Assembly: GCF_027706745.1 (NCBI RefSeq) | Contig: NZ_JAQFWP010000019.1 | Coordinates: forward strand, 33,634 to 97,633 | Direction of reading: 5' to 3' | DNA from: Nocardiopsis suaedae | GTDB lineage: Bacteria > Actinomycetota > Actinomycetes > Streptosporangiales > Streptosporangiaceae | DNA length: 64,000 nt | Part shown: piece by piece, positions 36,478 to 45,768 of the stretch | Position numbering within the stretch: position 1 is the stretch's first letter | How the letters are laid out: each line of letters opens with the position of its first letter | Notes under the pieces: model-generated | Told to the model about the DNA's origin: nothing | Database searches by the model: none | What the model saw: the letters and a program-made list of their open reading frames with translations, nothing else | Position numbers and translations under genes: made by a program

Positions 36478-37467
36478 CTATGGCCAGCGCACGTCCGTAG
36501 CGTACGGCAGGTCGCCGATGCGGGTCTCGGAGTGGGCGTTGAGCTCCTTGCGCAGCTGCGTCCACGCCGCCTTGGCCGTGTTGTCGGTCCGCTCGCACCC
36601 GCCGCGCTGCTTGCAGGCGATGCGCTGCGACATCGACCCCGCGAAGCGCACCGGCCCCCGGCCCCGGTCCGCGCCCCAGGCGCTGACCGCCGCCCACTGG
36701 CGGGCCTGGATGCCGTCGGTCCGGTAGATCTGCGGGACGGCGTGGATCCGGCTCGACGCCCCGGAGGACACGTAGTGCACGTCCGACAGCGTCCAGCCGT
36801 TGTTGCACCCGGTCGCGGACGACCCGTACTGCGGGCACCCGCCCGCGGAGTTGGCCGCGTACAGGCGGGTGGAGGAGCCCGAGGTGTAGGCGTCGACCCA
36901 CGCCCGCGCCCAGGAGGCCGAGGACCACTCCGGTTCGGCGTCCACGGCCCCGGCCACCGACACCCGGCCGCCGGATATGCGCGCGGCGGCCCGGTCGACC
37001 ACGTCGGCCCACGCGGACCCGGCGCCGGACCCCGAGGCCCTCCCGTCGGACTTGTTGTTGACGCCCAGGGCCAGCTCGGCCTCGGCGCCCCCGGAGGCGC
37101 AGTCCTCGAACCCGTCGGCCCAGGCCGCGGCGGCCCGCACCGCCCGGTCGGCCGACACGCGCGGGGTGCGGCTCCCGGCGCTGGTGCCCGGCTGGCGCAG
37201 GTCGCCGCCGGCCTCCTGGGTGCCGAAGAACAGCACGCGCGGGCCGCTGCGCCCGGCCTCGCCCTCCGAGCACCCGGCCGAGCGGGCGCCGCTGAGGTCG
37301 GACGGCGATCCGTTCAGCGGCACGTAGCGGCTGACGGTGTACCCGGGGTAGGTCTGGGCCTGGGCGGGCGCGGGGGAGAGCGCGAGGGCCAGCGCCGCGC
37401 CCGCCAGGGCGGCGCCCGCGCGGCGGGCGGGTCCGGAGCGGTCGGGGAAGCGTCGGGCCGGGGACAT
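36478..37467 (-). CDS. Secreted protein of unknown function
   Basis: 329 residues with a signal peptide (ARRAGAALAGAALALALSPAPAQAQ, cleavage near residue 40). The mature part has TYPGYTVSRYVPLNGSPSDL, several Cys (GCSEGEAG, FEDCASGG, GGCPQYG, TGCNNGW, IACKQRGGCE), and many W/Y, typical of an extracellular, disulfide-bonded protein. WADGFEDC, SWARAWVDAY and IHAVPQIYRTDGIQARQW suggest a TIM-barrel-like or hydrolase-like fold, but no family is assigned. ATG 37467 with aggagg RBS. Confidence 0.65.
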   Translation of the reverse strand: MSPARRFPDRSGPARRAGAALAGAALALALSPAPAQAQTYPGYTVSRYVPLNGSPSDLSGARSAGCSEGEAGRSGPRVLFFGTQEAGGDLRQPGTSAGSRTPRVSADRAVRAAAAWADGFEDCASGGAEAELALGVNNKSDGRASGSGAGSAWADVVDRAAARISGGRVSVAGAVDAEPEWSSASWARAWVDAYTSGSSTRLYAANSAGGCPQYGSSATGCNNGWTLSDVHYVSSGASSRIHAVPQIYRTDGIQARQWAAVSAWGADRGRGPVRFAGSMSQRIACKQRGGCERTDNTAKAAWTQLRKELNAHSETRIGDLPYATDVRWP

Positions 37468-38011
37468 GGTCGTTCCTCCTCCTGGGGCGTCTGCCGTGGC
37501 GGTCCCATTCAGCCGCAGGAGGCGCGCACGGAGCGCGACCCTTCGGAGTCGGGTGATTCCCGTGCGTAACGGAAGCGGGCGGTCGAACGGGCGGCGGCGG
37601 AAACGGGAGGGGCGGCTCGGCCCGAGGAGGCCCGGAAACGGGAACACCCCGCCCGAAGGGCGGGGTGAACGGTGTGTGCGGGCCGGTACGGCGGTCGCCT
37701 CACGGCGCAGGGCGCAACGCGGCTCCGAAGGCCGCCGGGTCGCCCGAGGGCGCCCGACGCGGTATTCCGCGAAGGCATTGAATGGAGCCCGGGGGACACT
37801 TTCTACCGCACCGGCCCGCACCCCCTCCAACGGAGGGCGGGGCCACCCTATTCCACATGGAGGGGGTGGCGCATCCGCTCACGGCCCCTCGGCGGGCCGA
37901 AGCGACACACGACACACCGCGCACCCGGCGAAGGGGGCGAATCGGCCGATCCTCGGGGGCGATTCGGGGGACTCGCGCCCGCCGGTTTCCCGCGTGCGGG
38001 TCCGACCTGTG
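37468..38011. other. Long intergenic region with overlapping hairpins
   Basis: 544 bases without a supported gene. It contains a perfect 10-bp stem with a GAA loop (37645-37654/37658-37667) and, at 37819-37868, an 11-bp stem (caccccctcca with tggagggggtg) whose left arm can instead pair with ggaggg at 37832-37837. These could terminate or attenuate transcription toward the SMI1/KNR4 gene. Confidence 0.45.
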
Positions 38012-38455
38012 ATGATTCACCTTGTGTGGCGTGAACTGATCGGTGAACTTCATCCCGAGGCCGAACCCGCGGCCCCGGCGGACGAGGCGGTGCTCTCCGA
38101 GGTGGAGAAGGCGCTGTCCCTCCCCCTGCCCTTCGAGCTGGCCTCCCTGCTGCGGGAGACGGACGGCGTGTACAACGAGTACGGCGACGCCGTGGTGTGG
38201 AACGCCGAGCGGCTCGTCGAGGACAACCTCGCCATGCGCTCCGAGCCCGACTACGTGGAGCTCTACGCCCCCTTCGACGAGATGATCTTCTTCGGCGACA
38301 GCGACATGGGGCCCCAGTTCGCCTACGTGCACACCGACTACGGCCCCGGCATCGTCGTGTGGGACCACGAGACCGACCGCCGCCGCCTGGCGGTGGTCTC
38401 GCTGCGCGACTACCTGGTGCGCTGCTTCACCCAGGGCAACGGCTGGTACCGCTGA
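38012..38455 (+). CDS. SMI1/KNR4 (SUKH) family protein
   Basis: 147 residues. EVEKALSLPLPFELASLLRETDGV is the SMI1/KNR4 entry motif, followed by EYGDAVVWNAERLVEDN, DEMIFFGDSDMGPQFAYV and YGPGIVVWDHETD. SUKH proteins often serve as immunity proteins to polymorphic toxins or as cytoplasmic adaptors. No toxin gene is seen next to it. ATG 38012; there is no strong RBS. Confidence 0.83.
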   Translation: MIHLVWRELIGELHPEAEPAAPADEAVLSEVEKALSLPLPFELASLLRETDGVYNEYGDAVVWNAERLVEDNLAMRSEPDYVELYAPFDEMIFFGDSDMGPQFAYVHTDYGPGIVVWDHETDRRRLAVVSLRDYLVRCFTQGNGWYR

Positions 38456-38549
38456 GCCGGACCATCGGCGGGCCCCGCGGGCCGAGCCGCGCAGGGGGCG
38501 GGGAAAACCGGTGGGGCGGCGGCCGCCCCGGCTTCTAGGATCGGGCACG

Positions 38550-38951
38550 ATGAGCGAACACATCGACCTGATCCGATCCAGCGACCGACTCACCGACGAC
38601 ATCGACTACGCGTACGCGGCGGTCACCACCGCCCGCACCGTCTACACCGCCGGGGCCTGCCCCCTGGACGTGGACGGCTCCACCGTGGCCCCCGGCGACT
38701 TCCAGGCCCAGGCGCGCCGCTGCGTGACCAACCTGGAGGCCGCCCTGGACGAGGCCGGGGCGGCCCTGACCGACGTGGTCAAGTACACCGTGTACGTGGC
38801 CTCCTCCCGGCAGGAGGAGCTCGTGGAGGCCTGGGACGCCGTCCGGGCCTCCTTCGGCGGGCACGACGCCCCCGCGACCCTGCTCGGTGTGGCGGCGCTG
38901 GGCTATGACGACCAGCTCGTCGAGGTCGAGGCGGTCGCGGCCCTCAAGTGA
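38550..38951 (+). CDS. RidA/YjgF-family enamine/imine deaminase-like protein
   Basis: 133 residues. VYTAGACPLDVDGSTVAPGDF, NLEAALDEAGAALTDVVKYTVYV and APATLLGVAALGYDDQLVEVE (in parts) cover the YjgF/RidA fold, though the catalytic Arg of true RidA is not clear, so the activity may differ. TAGGAT at 38536-38541 lies eight bases before ATG 38550, consistent with a leaderless transcript. Confidence 0.85.
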   Translation: MSEHIDLIRSSDRLTDDIDYAYAAVTTARTVYTAGACPLDVDGSTVAPGDFQAQARRCVTNLEAALDEAGAALTDVVKYTVYVASSRQEELVEAWDAVRASFGGHDAPATLLGVAALGYDDQLVEVEAVAALK

Positions 38952-38960
38952 GGCGCGGCG

Positions 38961-39004
38961 CCCCGGCCCCCGCCCCGGCCCTGCGGCCGGGGCGGGGGCC
39001 GGGG
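38961..39004. terminator. 20-bp perfect bidirectional terminator hairpin
   Basis: 38961-38980 and 38985-39004 are exactly complementary around a CTGC loop, one of the strongest stems in the window, between convergent ridA-like and SHOCT genes. Confidence 0.75.
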
Positions 39005-39007
39005 GCC

Positions 39008-39955
39008 TTACAGCCGGTCGAGCAGCTCGGCCTTCTTCGCGCTGAACTCCTCGTCGGTCAGCAGCCCCTCGGCGTGCAGCCGCCCCAGCTCGCGGATGCG
39101 CGCGTAGATCACCCGGCTCTGCGGGTCGGGGTCGTCCCCCTCCGCCGCCGGGGCGTCCTGCTCGGCGGAGGGCGGCGCGCCGACCTCCGGGGGTGCGGGG
39201 GCCAGGGGCGGCCCGCCCGCCGCCCCGCCCGTCCGGCCCCCGTCCTCGGCGGCCCACAGGTGGGCGGTCACGGTCGCCGCCATCAGCAGCGCCCGGCCCT
39301 GCTCGGCGCCCTCGTCGAACAGCAGGCACGCCAGGTCCTTGGCGGGCTTGACGGCCTTGCGCTCGCCGCCGCGCTCGACCACCCGCAGCAGGCCGTACTC
39401 CCACCCGTCGGAGGGCACCCACTCCACCTTCTCGATCGCTTCCAGCGGGTACTCCATGCGCTGGCGCGCCCGCTTGGGCCCGGAGGCGTTCCCGGCCCAC
39501 TGCAGGCTCAGCGACGCGCCGTCGAAGGCCGCGGTGCCCTCGTGCACCTGGATGTGCAGCGGCAGCGGCGCCACCAGCCGGGCGGCGGTGCCGGGCTCGG
39601 GCGGCCCCGCCTGCTCGGCGGCGAAGCGGATCTGGTCGGCGTGGTATTCGGCCACCAGTTCCTGCTTGGCGTCTCCGGTGAGCAGGAAGGGCTCGTCGCG
39701 GGAAAGGGCGGCGCCGACGAAACTGTAGGGGTCGGTGCGTTCGTGCAGGCGCAGCCGCAGCTCCCAGCCCTTTTTCATGGCGCCGCCCTTGCGCGAGCGG
39801 AATTCCACTCCGGCGATGGCCGCCATGGGCACCTCGGAGCGCGCGAGCGCCTTGTGCAGGGCGGGTGCGAGCCACCCGGACGCGTATTGGATGACGACCT
39901 TCTCGTCGTCGAAGCTCCACGTTGCCTGCTTCCCGGCGAGTTCGTCCATTGCCAT
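39008..39955 (-). CDS. DUF4429/SHOCT-domain protein
   Basis: 315 residues. Two tandem PH-like DUF4429 units are visible ([21 protein letters not shown] ... and ...[15 protein letters not shown]), with [10 protein letters not shown] and [18 protein letters not shown]. The C-terminus [21 protein letters not shown] is a SHOCT oligomerisation domain. A P/A/E-rich linker separates them. Such proteins likely bind membranes or form oligomers; no enzymatic activity is expected. ATG 39955 (MAMDEL) is chosen; ATG 39949 is close by. Confidence 0.85.
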   Translation of the reverse strand: MAMDELAGKQATWSFDDEKVVIQYASGWLAPALHKALARSEVPMAAIAGVEFRSRKGGAMKKGWELRLRLHERTDPYSFVGAALSRDEPFLLTGDAKQELVAEYHADQIRFAAEQAGPPEPGTAARLVAPLPLHIQVHEGTAAFDGASLSLQWAGNASGPKRARQRMEYPLEAIEKVEWVPSDGWEYGLLRVVERGGERKAVKPAKDLACLLFDEGAEQGRALLMAATVTAHLWAAEDGGRTGGAAGGPPLAPAPPEVGAPPSAEQDAPAAEGDDPDPQSRVIYARIRELGRLHAEGLLTDEEFSAKKAELLDRL

Positions 39956-40131
39956 TGCACGATCATATTGGCGTGCGGCCGCCGGCCGGGCCTGTGGCCC
40001 GGGCCGCTCGCGGCCGTCGGCGCCGCGCACATGACCTGGGAATTTATGCTATTTTGCGAAGGTCTGCGCGGCGGCGGGCGACCCCCTGCGCACCCCGGCC
40101 ATCAGGTGATGTGGAAAAGAGCGAGCAGCGC

Positions 40132-40815
40132 ATGTCCGAGCAGTCCACCCCCGAGCAGCCCGTCGACACCCGGGTGCGCGTGCAGGGCGAGCCCGTCGAC
40201 GACTTCCCCGCGACGGCCCCCGGGGCCGCCCGCGGCCGGGTGCGGCCCATCACCGTCGTCGGCGACGAGGTCCTGCACCGGGCGAACAGGGACGTGGACC
40301 CCGCCATGCTCGGCGGAGCCGAGCTGTCCGGCCTCATCGACGACATGTTCCTGACCATGTACGCGGCCGAGGGCGTCGGCCTGGCCGGCAACCAGGTCGG
40401 CGAGGACCTGCGGCTGTTCGTCTACGACTGCCCCGACGACGACGGCGTGCGCCACGTCGGCCACGTGGTCAACCCGGTGCTGGCCGAGCGCGAGGCGGGG
40501 GCCGCCCTGGCGGTGGAGAACGAGGGGTGCCTGTCGGTGCCCGGTCCGCACGCCGAGCTGCCGCGCGCCGAGTACGCCCGGGTGACCGGCGTCGACAAGG
40601 ACGGCGCCCCGGTGGAGATCGAGGGCACCGGGTACTTCGCCCGCTGCCTGCAGCACGAGACCGACCACACCTACGGCCGGCTCTACATCGACCGGCTGGC
40701 CGCGCGCCCGCGCAAGAAGGTCCTCAAGCAGATGAACGAGATGTCCGCCGACGTGTTCGCGCGCCGCGAGGCCACCGCCGCCAAGCTGCGCGAGGAGGGC
40801 ATCGGCCGGGGCTGA
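40132..40815 (+). CDS. def: Peptide deformylase
   Basis: 227 residues, longer than the usual 170-190 because of an N-terminal 45-residue tail. Motif [11 protein letters not shown], motif [12 protein letters not shown] and motif [14 protein letters not shown] (H-E-x-x-H, with Cys and two His as metal ligands) are complete. It removes the formyl group from nascent Met. ATG 40132 (MSEQSTPEQ); GTG 40111 in the same frame is possible. TATGCT-like AT-rich DNA at 40046-40058 is a possible promoter. Confidence 0.92.
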   Translation: MSEQSTPEQPVDTRVRVQGEPVDDFPATAPGAARGRVRPITVVGDEVLHRANRDVDPAMLGGAELSGLIDDMFLTMYAAEGVGLAGNQVGEDLRLFVYDCPDDDGVRHVGHVVNPVLAEREAGAALAVENEGCLSVPGPHAELPRAEYARVTGVDKDGAPVEIEGTGYFARCLQHETDHTYGRLYIDRLAARPRKKVLKQMNEMSADVFARREATAAKLREEGIGRG

Positions 40816-40978
40816 TCCGGCAGGGGCCCCGGCGCGCGGGGCCGGGGGACGAAGGCGGAGCGCGTCCGAACGATGGCATCATGTGTCGGAGTTCCCCTCC
40901 CGGCGGCGCCGCCACCGTGTTCTCGTGCGCGGTCCGGCGCGGCCGCCGACGACCCCACGGTAAGGAATGTCCCCGACG

Positions 40979-41659
40979 ATGCTTGCGGAAGCAGTGCGGA
41001 CCCCCCGCCTCGCCCTCGTCCCGGCCGCCGCCGTGCTCGCCCTGACGGCGTGCGCGGGCGGCGCGGAGGAACCCGGCCCGGCCCCCTCCACCGAGCAGGC
41101 CGCGGCGGCCGAGGAGGAGTCCTCCGGCCCGTCCGGCGCCGAGCCCCCCGGCGAACTGGAGCAGGGCGAGGTCCCCGAGGAGCAGCCGGGGCTGGACGAG
41201 GCCGACCTGCCCGACGAGCCCGCCGACGATGCCCCGCTCGGCGACCGCATCGCCTTCGAGGCGCTGGAGAAGATCTCCTCCTTCGCCCAGGCGGCCGACC
41301 CCGGGGCCGGGTACGCCTGCCCCGACATCGCGGGTGAGGAGGGCGAATCGGCGACCTGCACGGTCACCTACATGGGCGAGGAGTTCGACTACTCCGTCGA
41401 CATCGAGTCCTCGGGGTTCATCGTGCAGTACCAGCAGGACATGCCCGAGGGCCCGGTGGTGCGCGAGGCGGTGCAGGACCAGCTCCGCTACAGCACCGGC
41501 GCCGAGAAGGTGCTGTGCGACATGGAGGACGTGGTCCGCGCCGAACCCGAGGCCGAGGTGGAGGACGCCACCTGCTTCTACGAGGACGGCGGCGGCGAGA
41601 TCCGCCAGACGGGCGTCTCGGTCGGCACCTACGGAGTCCCCGAGTTCGACGACGTCTAG
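40979..41659 (+). CDS. Secreted lipoprotein with DUF4333-like domain
   Basis: 226 residues. The signal peptide ends in a lipobox LTACAGG (Cys about residue 24), so it should be a lipid-anchored extracytoplasmic protein. An acidic P/E/A-rich linker (about 30-85) leads to a domain with YACPDIAGEEGESATCTVTY and later VLCDMED ... DATCFY, with four cysteines in two pairs, like DUF4333. ATG 40979 is chosen (aaggaa 12 bases upstream); ATG 40967 lies within the RBS. Confidence 0.75.
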   Translation: MLAEAVRTPRLALVPAAAVLALTACAGGAEEPGPAPSTEQAAAAEEESSGPSGAEPPGELEQGEVPEEQPGLDEADLPDEPADDAPLGDRIAFEALEKISSFAQAADPGAGYACPDIAGEEGESATCTVTYMGEEFDYSVDIESSGFIVQYQQDMPEGPVVREAVQDQLRYSTGAEKVLCDMEDVVRAEPEAEVEDATCFYEDGGGEIRQTGVSVGTYGVPEFDDV

Positions 41660-41694
41660 AGCGTTCCCGGGAGACCCCGGAGCGCCCCCATGCC

Positions 41695-41734
41695 GCAGGG
41701 GCCGTGCGGGGCGCCTTCCCCGCACGGCCCCTGC
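41695..41734. terminator. 17-bp perfect terminator hairpin
   Basis: gcaggggccgtgcgggg (41695-41711) pairs exactly with 41718-41734 around a six-base loop. It separates the lipoprotein gene from the convergent DUF5682-like operon. Confidence 0.7.
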
Positions 41735-41753
41735 TGCGGCACGGCCCCTGCCC

Positions 41754-44636
41754 CTACGTCCGGACCCGCCGCCCCTCCAGGAGCGCGGCCACCGCTGCCG
41801 CAGCCGCGGGGTGGCGTTCGACCAGGGAGGCCGCCCCACCCGCCGCGGGGGAGGCGGCGCCGCCCGCCCCGGCGTCCGGGCCCGACCACGCGCCGTCGGC
41901 CCCCAGGACCGCCGCCACGGCGTCGCAGGACGCCCGGTGGCGGTCCAGCAGCTCGGCGGCGGGGCCTCCGCCCCCGGACGGCGCCGCCGCGTCCCCGTCG
42001 GCGGCGGGCGCCTGCTCCCGTGCCCACGGCGGCGTCCAGGCGTCCAGCGCCCCCGGCTTCCCCGGGAACGTGCGCCCGGCCTCGCGCACCAGCGCGGGCA
42101 TCATCGTCCCGGCGTCCTTGCGCAGCGTCTCCACCAGCACCGGCAGCCACGGCAGCAGCACCCGGTCGGGCAGCCGCGCGAACGCCTCGGACACCGCCTC
42201 CACCACGAACGGCGCCAGCTCGGGCACCGGCCCCAGCGCCTGGGCGAACCCGCTGAGGTAGCGCGGGTAGGACGGCACGACCAGCGGGTTGGCCAGCAGC
42301 TCCGCGCAGCGCGCCCGCAGCTCCTCCCGGGCCAGCGCCCCCAGCCGGTGGCGGCCCGCCCACAGCAGCGCCACCTTGGCGGCGTCCTCCGGGTGGGACT
42401 GGGCCACCGCCAGCTCCAGCTGGTCCCGGTCGCACCCCAGCGCCAGGGCCGTGCTCTCCAGGGAGAACAGGAACGACAGCATCGCCGCCACCTGCCCGAC
42501 GCCCGCCTCCTCCTCGGCGAAGGCCCGCGGCAGCAGGGTGCAGTAGTGCGCGTACCCCGCCTTCACGAACTCCTTGCACCAGGCCGGGAGCCCGGCGCCG
42601 GTGCCGCGGAAGTGCGCCACCAGCGCCCGGAAGCGGCGCAGCACCTCCGGGGCGCCGTCGGCGGTGCGCTCGGAGGCCAGCACCTCGACCGCCCGCCGCC
42701 CCAGGTCGGCCACCAGGGCCGGGGAGTCCAGCAGCACGAGGGCGTCCTCGGCCGCCTCCAGCACCGAGGCGGCGGTGGCCCCGGGGTCCCAGGCGGCGCG
42801 CCGCAGGCGCTGTTCGAGCACCTGCTCGACGGTGACGCCCTCGTACCCCAGCTCGATCAGCGTGCGCTGGTCGCGGCCGAGCGAGACGTCCCAGCTCTCC
42901 TGCACCGACCGGTCGCCCAGGGCGCACGCCCCGGCGATGGGCCGCACCGGGGCGCCCAGGAGCCGCCGCAGCCGCCACAGCAGCAGGGACGCCGGCTCCA
43001 GCTCCGGCTCGGCCCGCAGGTCCACCAGGATGCGCTGCACGGTGCGCTTGCCCAGGTCCACCCCGAGCGGCTCCAGTCGGTCGGCCACGTCCTTGGCCAG
43101 CGGCGGCATCGAGTGGTAGCCGACCGACCCCACCCGGTCCCCGCCGAGCAGGATCTCGCACAGCCGCCGCACGTCCCGGCGGCCCGGCACGGTGTCCTTC
43201 TCGATGCAGGTGACCGCCGCGTCCTGGAAGTCGTAGGGGGTGGGGCGGGCCCGGTCGCGCATCCCCGCCAGCAGCACCGCGGTCTCGTAGACGGCGATGG
43301 CGTCGGCGGTGCTGGAGGCGTAGCCGTTGCGGCGGGCCAGCCGCACCAGGTCCACGCACCAGGTGCGCAGCTCCGCCTCGTCGAGCGGGTCGAGCTCCGG
43401 CGGCGCGGACAGGAACCCCGACAGGCGCCCGGGGTCGGGGGCGGTGGGCCCCGCCGCGGCGCCCGCCGCGGCGGGCACGGCCGACCGCTTGCCCGCCGCC
43501 CCCGCGCCCTTCTGGCCCTTGAGGCGGAACGGCCGCACCGACCGCGCCGACACGTGCTTGGCCCAGGTGGCCGAGGCGACCGACACCGCCCCCTGCGCCA
43601 GGGAGAACTGGGCCTCGATGGCCGAGTTGCTGGAGGGGATGAGCCCGTACAGCCAGCCGGTGCCGGTGGGCGGCGGGATGGTGAAGCCGCCGTCCCCGGC
43701 GGTGGAGGAGGCCTCCTCCACCGGGCTGGCGGCGTGGAAGGCGCCGCACACGAACACCGTGTCGGCCGGGTCGGTGCCGGTGGCGGACAGGTGCTCGCGG
43801 ATGCGCCGCCACATGTGCCGCTCGCGGTCCTCGTCCACGGCGAGGCGGGCGTCGCGCGGCGACAGGCGGCGGAACAGCCCGCCGACGGCCACCATGACCT
43901 GCCGGTAGGTGTCGTGGTCGGCGCGGGCCAGCGGCTGCTCGACGTACTGGTCCCACCACTCCGACCAGTGGCGCACCCGGCCGCGGTGCAGCAGGTGCTC
44001 CTCCAGGTCGGCGAAGCGCGGCCGCAGGTCGCCGATCTCCACGCCCACGGCGCCGCCGTGCAGGCCCGCCGCCTCGGCGGCGCCGTCCCCCGAGTCCTGC
44101 CCGGCGTCCGGCCCCTGCCCGGCCTCGCGGGCCGCGTCCCACTGGAAGACCAGGTCGACCGAGCGGTCCACCGCCACCAGCTCCACCCCGGGGGTCTCCA
44201 GGGCGTAGGCGATGGCCTGGTACTCGGCCGAGGCCTCGGTGACGGGCGCGACCACGCTCAGCGGCCCGCCCGCGGAGGGCAGGCCCTCGGGCTCGGAGGC
44301 GAAGGCCTGCAGCGCCACGGGCAGCTTGCAGTTGCGCAGCTCGTCCAGGAGCGGCACCAGGTCCTCGCACAGCTCCACGAAGACCGCCTTGGGCCGCTTC
44401 TCCCGCAGGCGGCGGGCCATGGCCAGGGCGGCGGCCGGGGAGTGGTGGGCGACGGGGAAGACCTCGACCGGCTCGCGCAGCGCCCGGTCCACGTCGTCGA
44501 CCATTCCGGCCAGGATGCCGGCGGCCGCGCCCGGGGCCCCGGCGAACTCCTCGGCGGCCTCCCGCAGCCGCTCGCGCAGCGGGGAGAAGGGGGCGGCGCC
44601 CGCCGGGGCGCCGCCGTTCGCGGGGGCCGTGCTCAC
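41754..44636 (-). CDS. DUF5682-like large protein of MoxR/VWA operon
   Basis: 960 residues. VEVFPVAHHSPAAALAMARRL and RPKAVFVELCEDLVPLLDEL near the N-terminus match the HHSP...P..VLVE pattern of DUF5682. Later blocks include DTVFVCGAFHAA (about 290-305) and RTWCVDLVRLARRNGYASSTADAIA. This N-terminal domain has a layout like the ChaN/EreA-type fold, but that is inference. A long alpha-helical C-terminal half follows, then a P/A/G-rich tail. GTG 44636 overlaps the MoxR stop by four bases. It is the last gene of a five-gene operon. Confidence 0.7.
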   Translation of the reverse strand: MSTAPANGGAPAGAAPFSPLRERLREAAEEFAGAPGAAAGILAGMVDDVDRALREPVEVFPVAHHSPAAALAMARRLREKRPKAVFVELCEDLVPLLDELRNCKLPVALQAFASEPEGLPSAGGPLSVVAPVTEASAEYQAIAYALETPGVELVAVDRSVDLVFQWDAAREAGQGPDAGQDSGDGAAEAAGLHGGAVGVEIGDLRPRFADLEEHLLHRGRVRHWSEWWDQYVEQPLARADHDTYRQVMVAVGGLFRRLSPRDARLAVDEDRERHMWRRIREHLSATGTDPADTVFVCGAFHAASPVEEASSTAGDGGFTIPPPTGTGWLYGLIPSSNSAIEAQFSLAQGAVSVASATWAKHVSARSVRPFRLKGQKGAGAAGKRSAVPAAAGAAAGPTAPDPGRLSGFLSAPPELDPLDEAELRTWCVDLVRLARRNGYASSTADAIAVYETAVLLAGMRDRARPTPYDFQDAAVTCIEKDTVPGRRDVRRLCEILLGGDRVGSVGYHSMPPLAKDVADRLEPLGVDLGKRTVQRILVDLRAEPELEPASLLLWRLRRLLGAPVRPIAGACALGDRSVQESWDVSLGRDQRTLIELGYEGVTVEQVLEQRLRRAAWDPGATAASVLEAAEDALVLLDSPALVADLGRRAVEVLASERTADGAPEVLRRFRALVAHFRGTGAGLPAWCKEFVKAGYAHYCTLLPRAFAEEEAGVGQVAAMLSFLFSLESTALALGCDRDQLELAVAQSHPEDAAKVALLWAGRHRLGALAREELRARCAELLANPLVVPSYPRYLSGFAQALGPVPELAPFVVEAVSEAFARLPDRVLLPWLPVLVETLRKDAGTMMPALVREAGRTFPGKPGALDAWTPPWAREQAPAADGDAAAPSGGGGPAAELLDRHRASCDAVAAVLGADGAWSGPDAGAGGAASPAAGGAASLVERHPAAAAAVAALLEGRRVRT

Positions 44637-45754
44637 GAGAGGGCCTCGATCGCCTGCTTGCCGCCCTCCAGGAACTCCTGCCACGGTCCCCCTTCGCCCT
44701 CGTCGGCGCCGCGCGGCTCCACCACGCCGTGCCAGAACTTGTTCAGGATGGCCAGGTCCTCGGGGGTGCGCCGGGCCAGCGAGCCCACCAGGGACCCGGC
44801 CAGCGTCCCGGCGCGCAGCGTGCTGTCGCCGAAGAAGTGGCCGTGCAGGATGGCGTCCTCCAGCACGCCGATCTGCTCGGCGGTGGAAAGCGCCGACTCC
44901 AGGCGCTCGTCGTCGCTGGAGGCCGCCGCCGAGGCGGCGCGCAGGTCGGTGAAGCTCTGCAGCAGCACGTCCAGCAGCGAGGGCGGCACCTCCAGGGCGA
45001 TGTCGTGCCGGCGCAGCAGCTCGGTGGTGCGGAACCGGACGATCTCGGCCTCGCTCCGGCGGTTGGACACCACCGGGATCTTCACGAAGTTGAAGCGCCG
45101 CTTCAGTGCCGAGGACAGGTCGTTGACGCCCTTGTCGCGGCTGTTGGCGGTGGCGATGACGGCGAAGCCGGGCTTGGCGAAGACGGTGTTGTCCTCGTTC
45201 AGCTCCGGGATGGACACGTACTTCTCCGACAGGATGGAGATGAGGGCGTCCTGCACGTCGCTGGTGGAGCGGGTCAGCTCCTCGAAGCGGCCGACGGCGC
45301 CGCGCTCCATGGCGGTCATGATCGGCGAGGGGATCAGCGCCTCCCGGGACTGGCCCTTGGCGATGACCATGGACACGTTCCAGGAGTACTTGATGTGGTC
45401 CTCGGTGGTGCCCGCGGTTCCCTGCACCACCAGGGTGGAGTCGCCGCAGATCGCCGCGGACAGCAGCTCGGCCAGCCAGCTCTTGCCGGTCCCGGGGTCG
45501 CCGATGAGCAGCAGGCCGCGGTCGGAGGCCAGGGTGACCACGGCGCGCTCGACGAACGTGCGGTCGCCGAACCACTTCTGGGAGATCTCGCGGTCCAGGC
45601 CGTCCCCGGGCTCGGAGCCCAGCACGAAGGCGCGCACCATCTTGGGGCTCAGCCGCCAGGTGAACGGCTTGGGGCCGTCGTCCACCGACTCCAGCCAGGC
45701 CAGCTCCTCTGCGTACTGGACCTCGGCGGGGGCGCGCAGCATCTGGTCGGTCAT
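44633..45754 (-). CDS. MoxR-type AAA+ ATPase
   Basis: 373 residues. Walker A is LLIGDPGTGKSWLAELL (about 83-99), Walker B/sensor region follows VGRFEELTRSTSDVQDALISIL, sensor 1 is VIATANSRDKGVNDL, and the arginine-finger region is SSALKRRFNFVKI. MoxR ATPases act as chaperones with VWA partners, here the gene just upstream. ATG 45754 lies 14 bases after the VWA stop, with taggagtgg as RBS overlapping that stop. Confidence 0.92.
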   Translation of the reverse strand: MTDQMLRAPAEVQYAEELAWLESVDDGPKPFTWRLSPKMVRAFVLGSEPGDGLDREISQKWFGDRTFVERAVVTLASDRGLLLIGDPGTGKSWLAELLSAAICGDSTLVVQGTAGTTEDHIKYSWNVSMVIAKGQSREALIPSPIMTAMERGAVGRFEELTRSTSDVQDALISILSEKYVSIPELNEDNTVFAKPGFAVIATANSRDKGVNDLSSALKRRFNFVKIPVVSNRRSEAEIVRFRTTELLRRHDIALEVPPSLLDVLLQSFTDLRAASAAASSDDERLESALSTAEQIGVLEDAILHGHFFGDSTLRAGTLAGSLVGSLARRTPEDLAILNKFWHGVVEPRGADEGEGGPWQEFLEGGKQAIEALS

Positions 45755-45768
45755 TGAGGGGTCCACTC

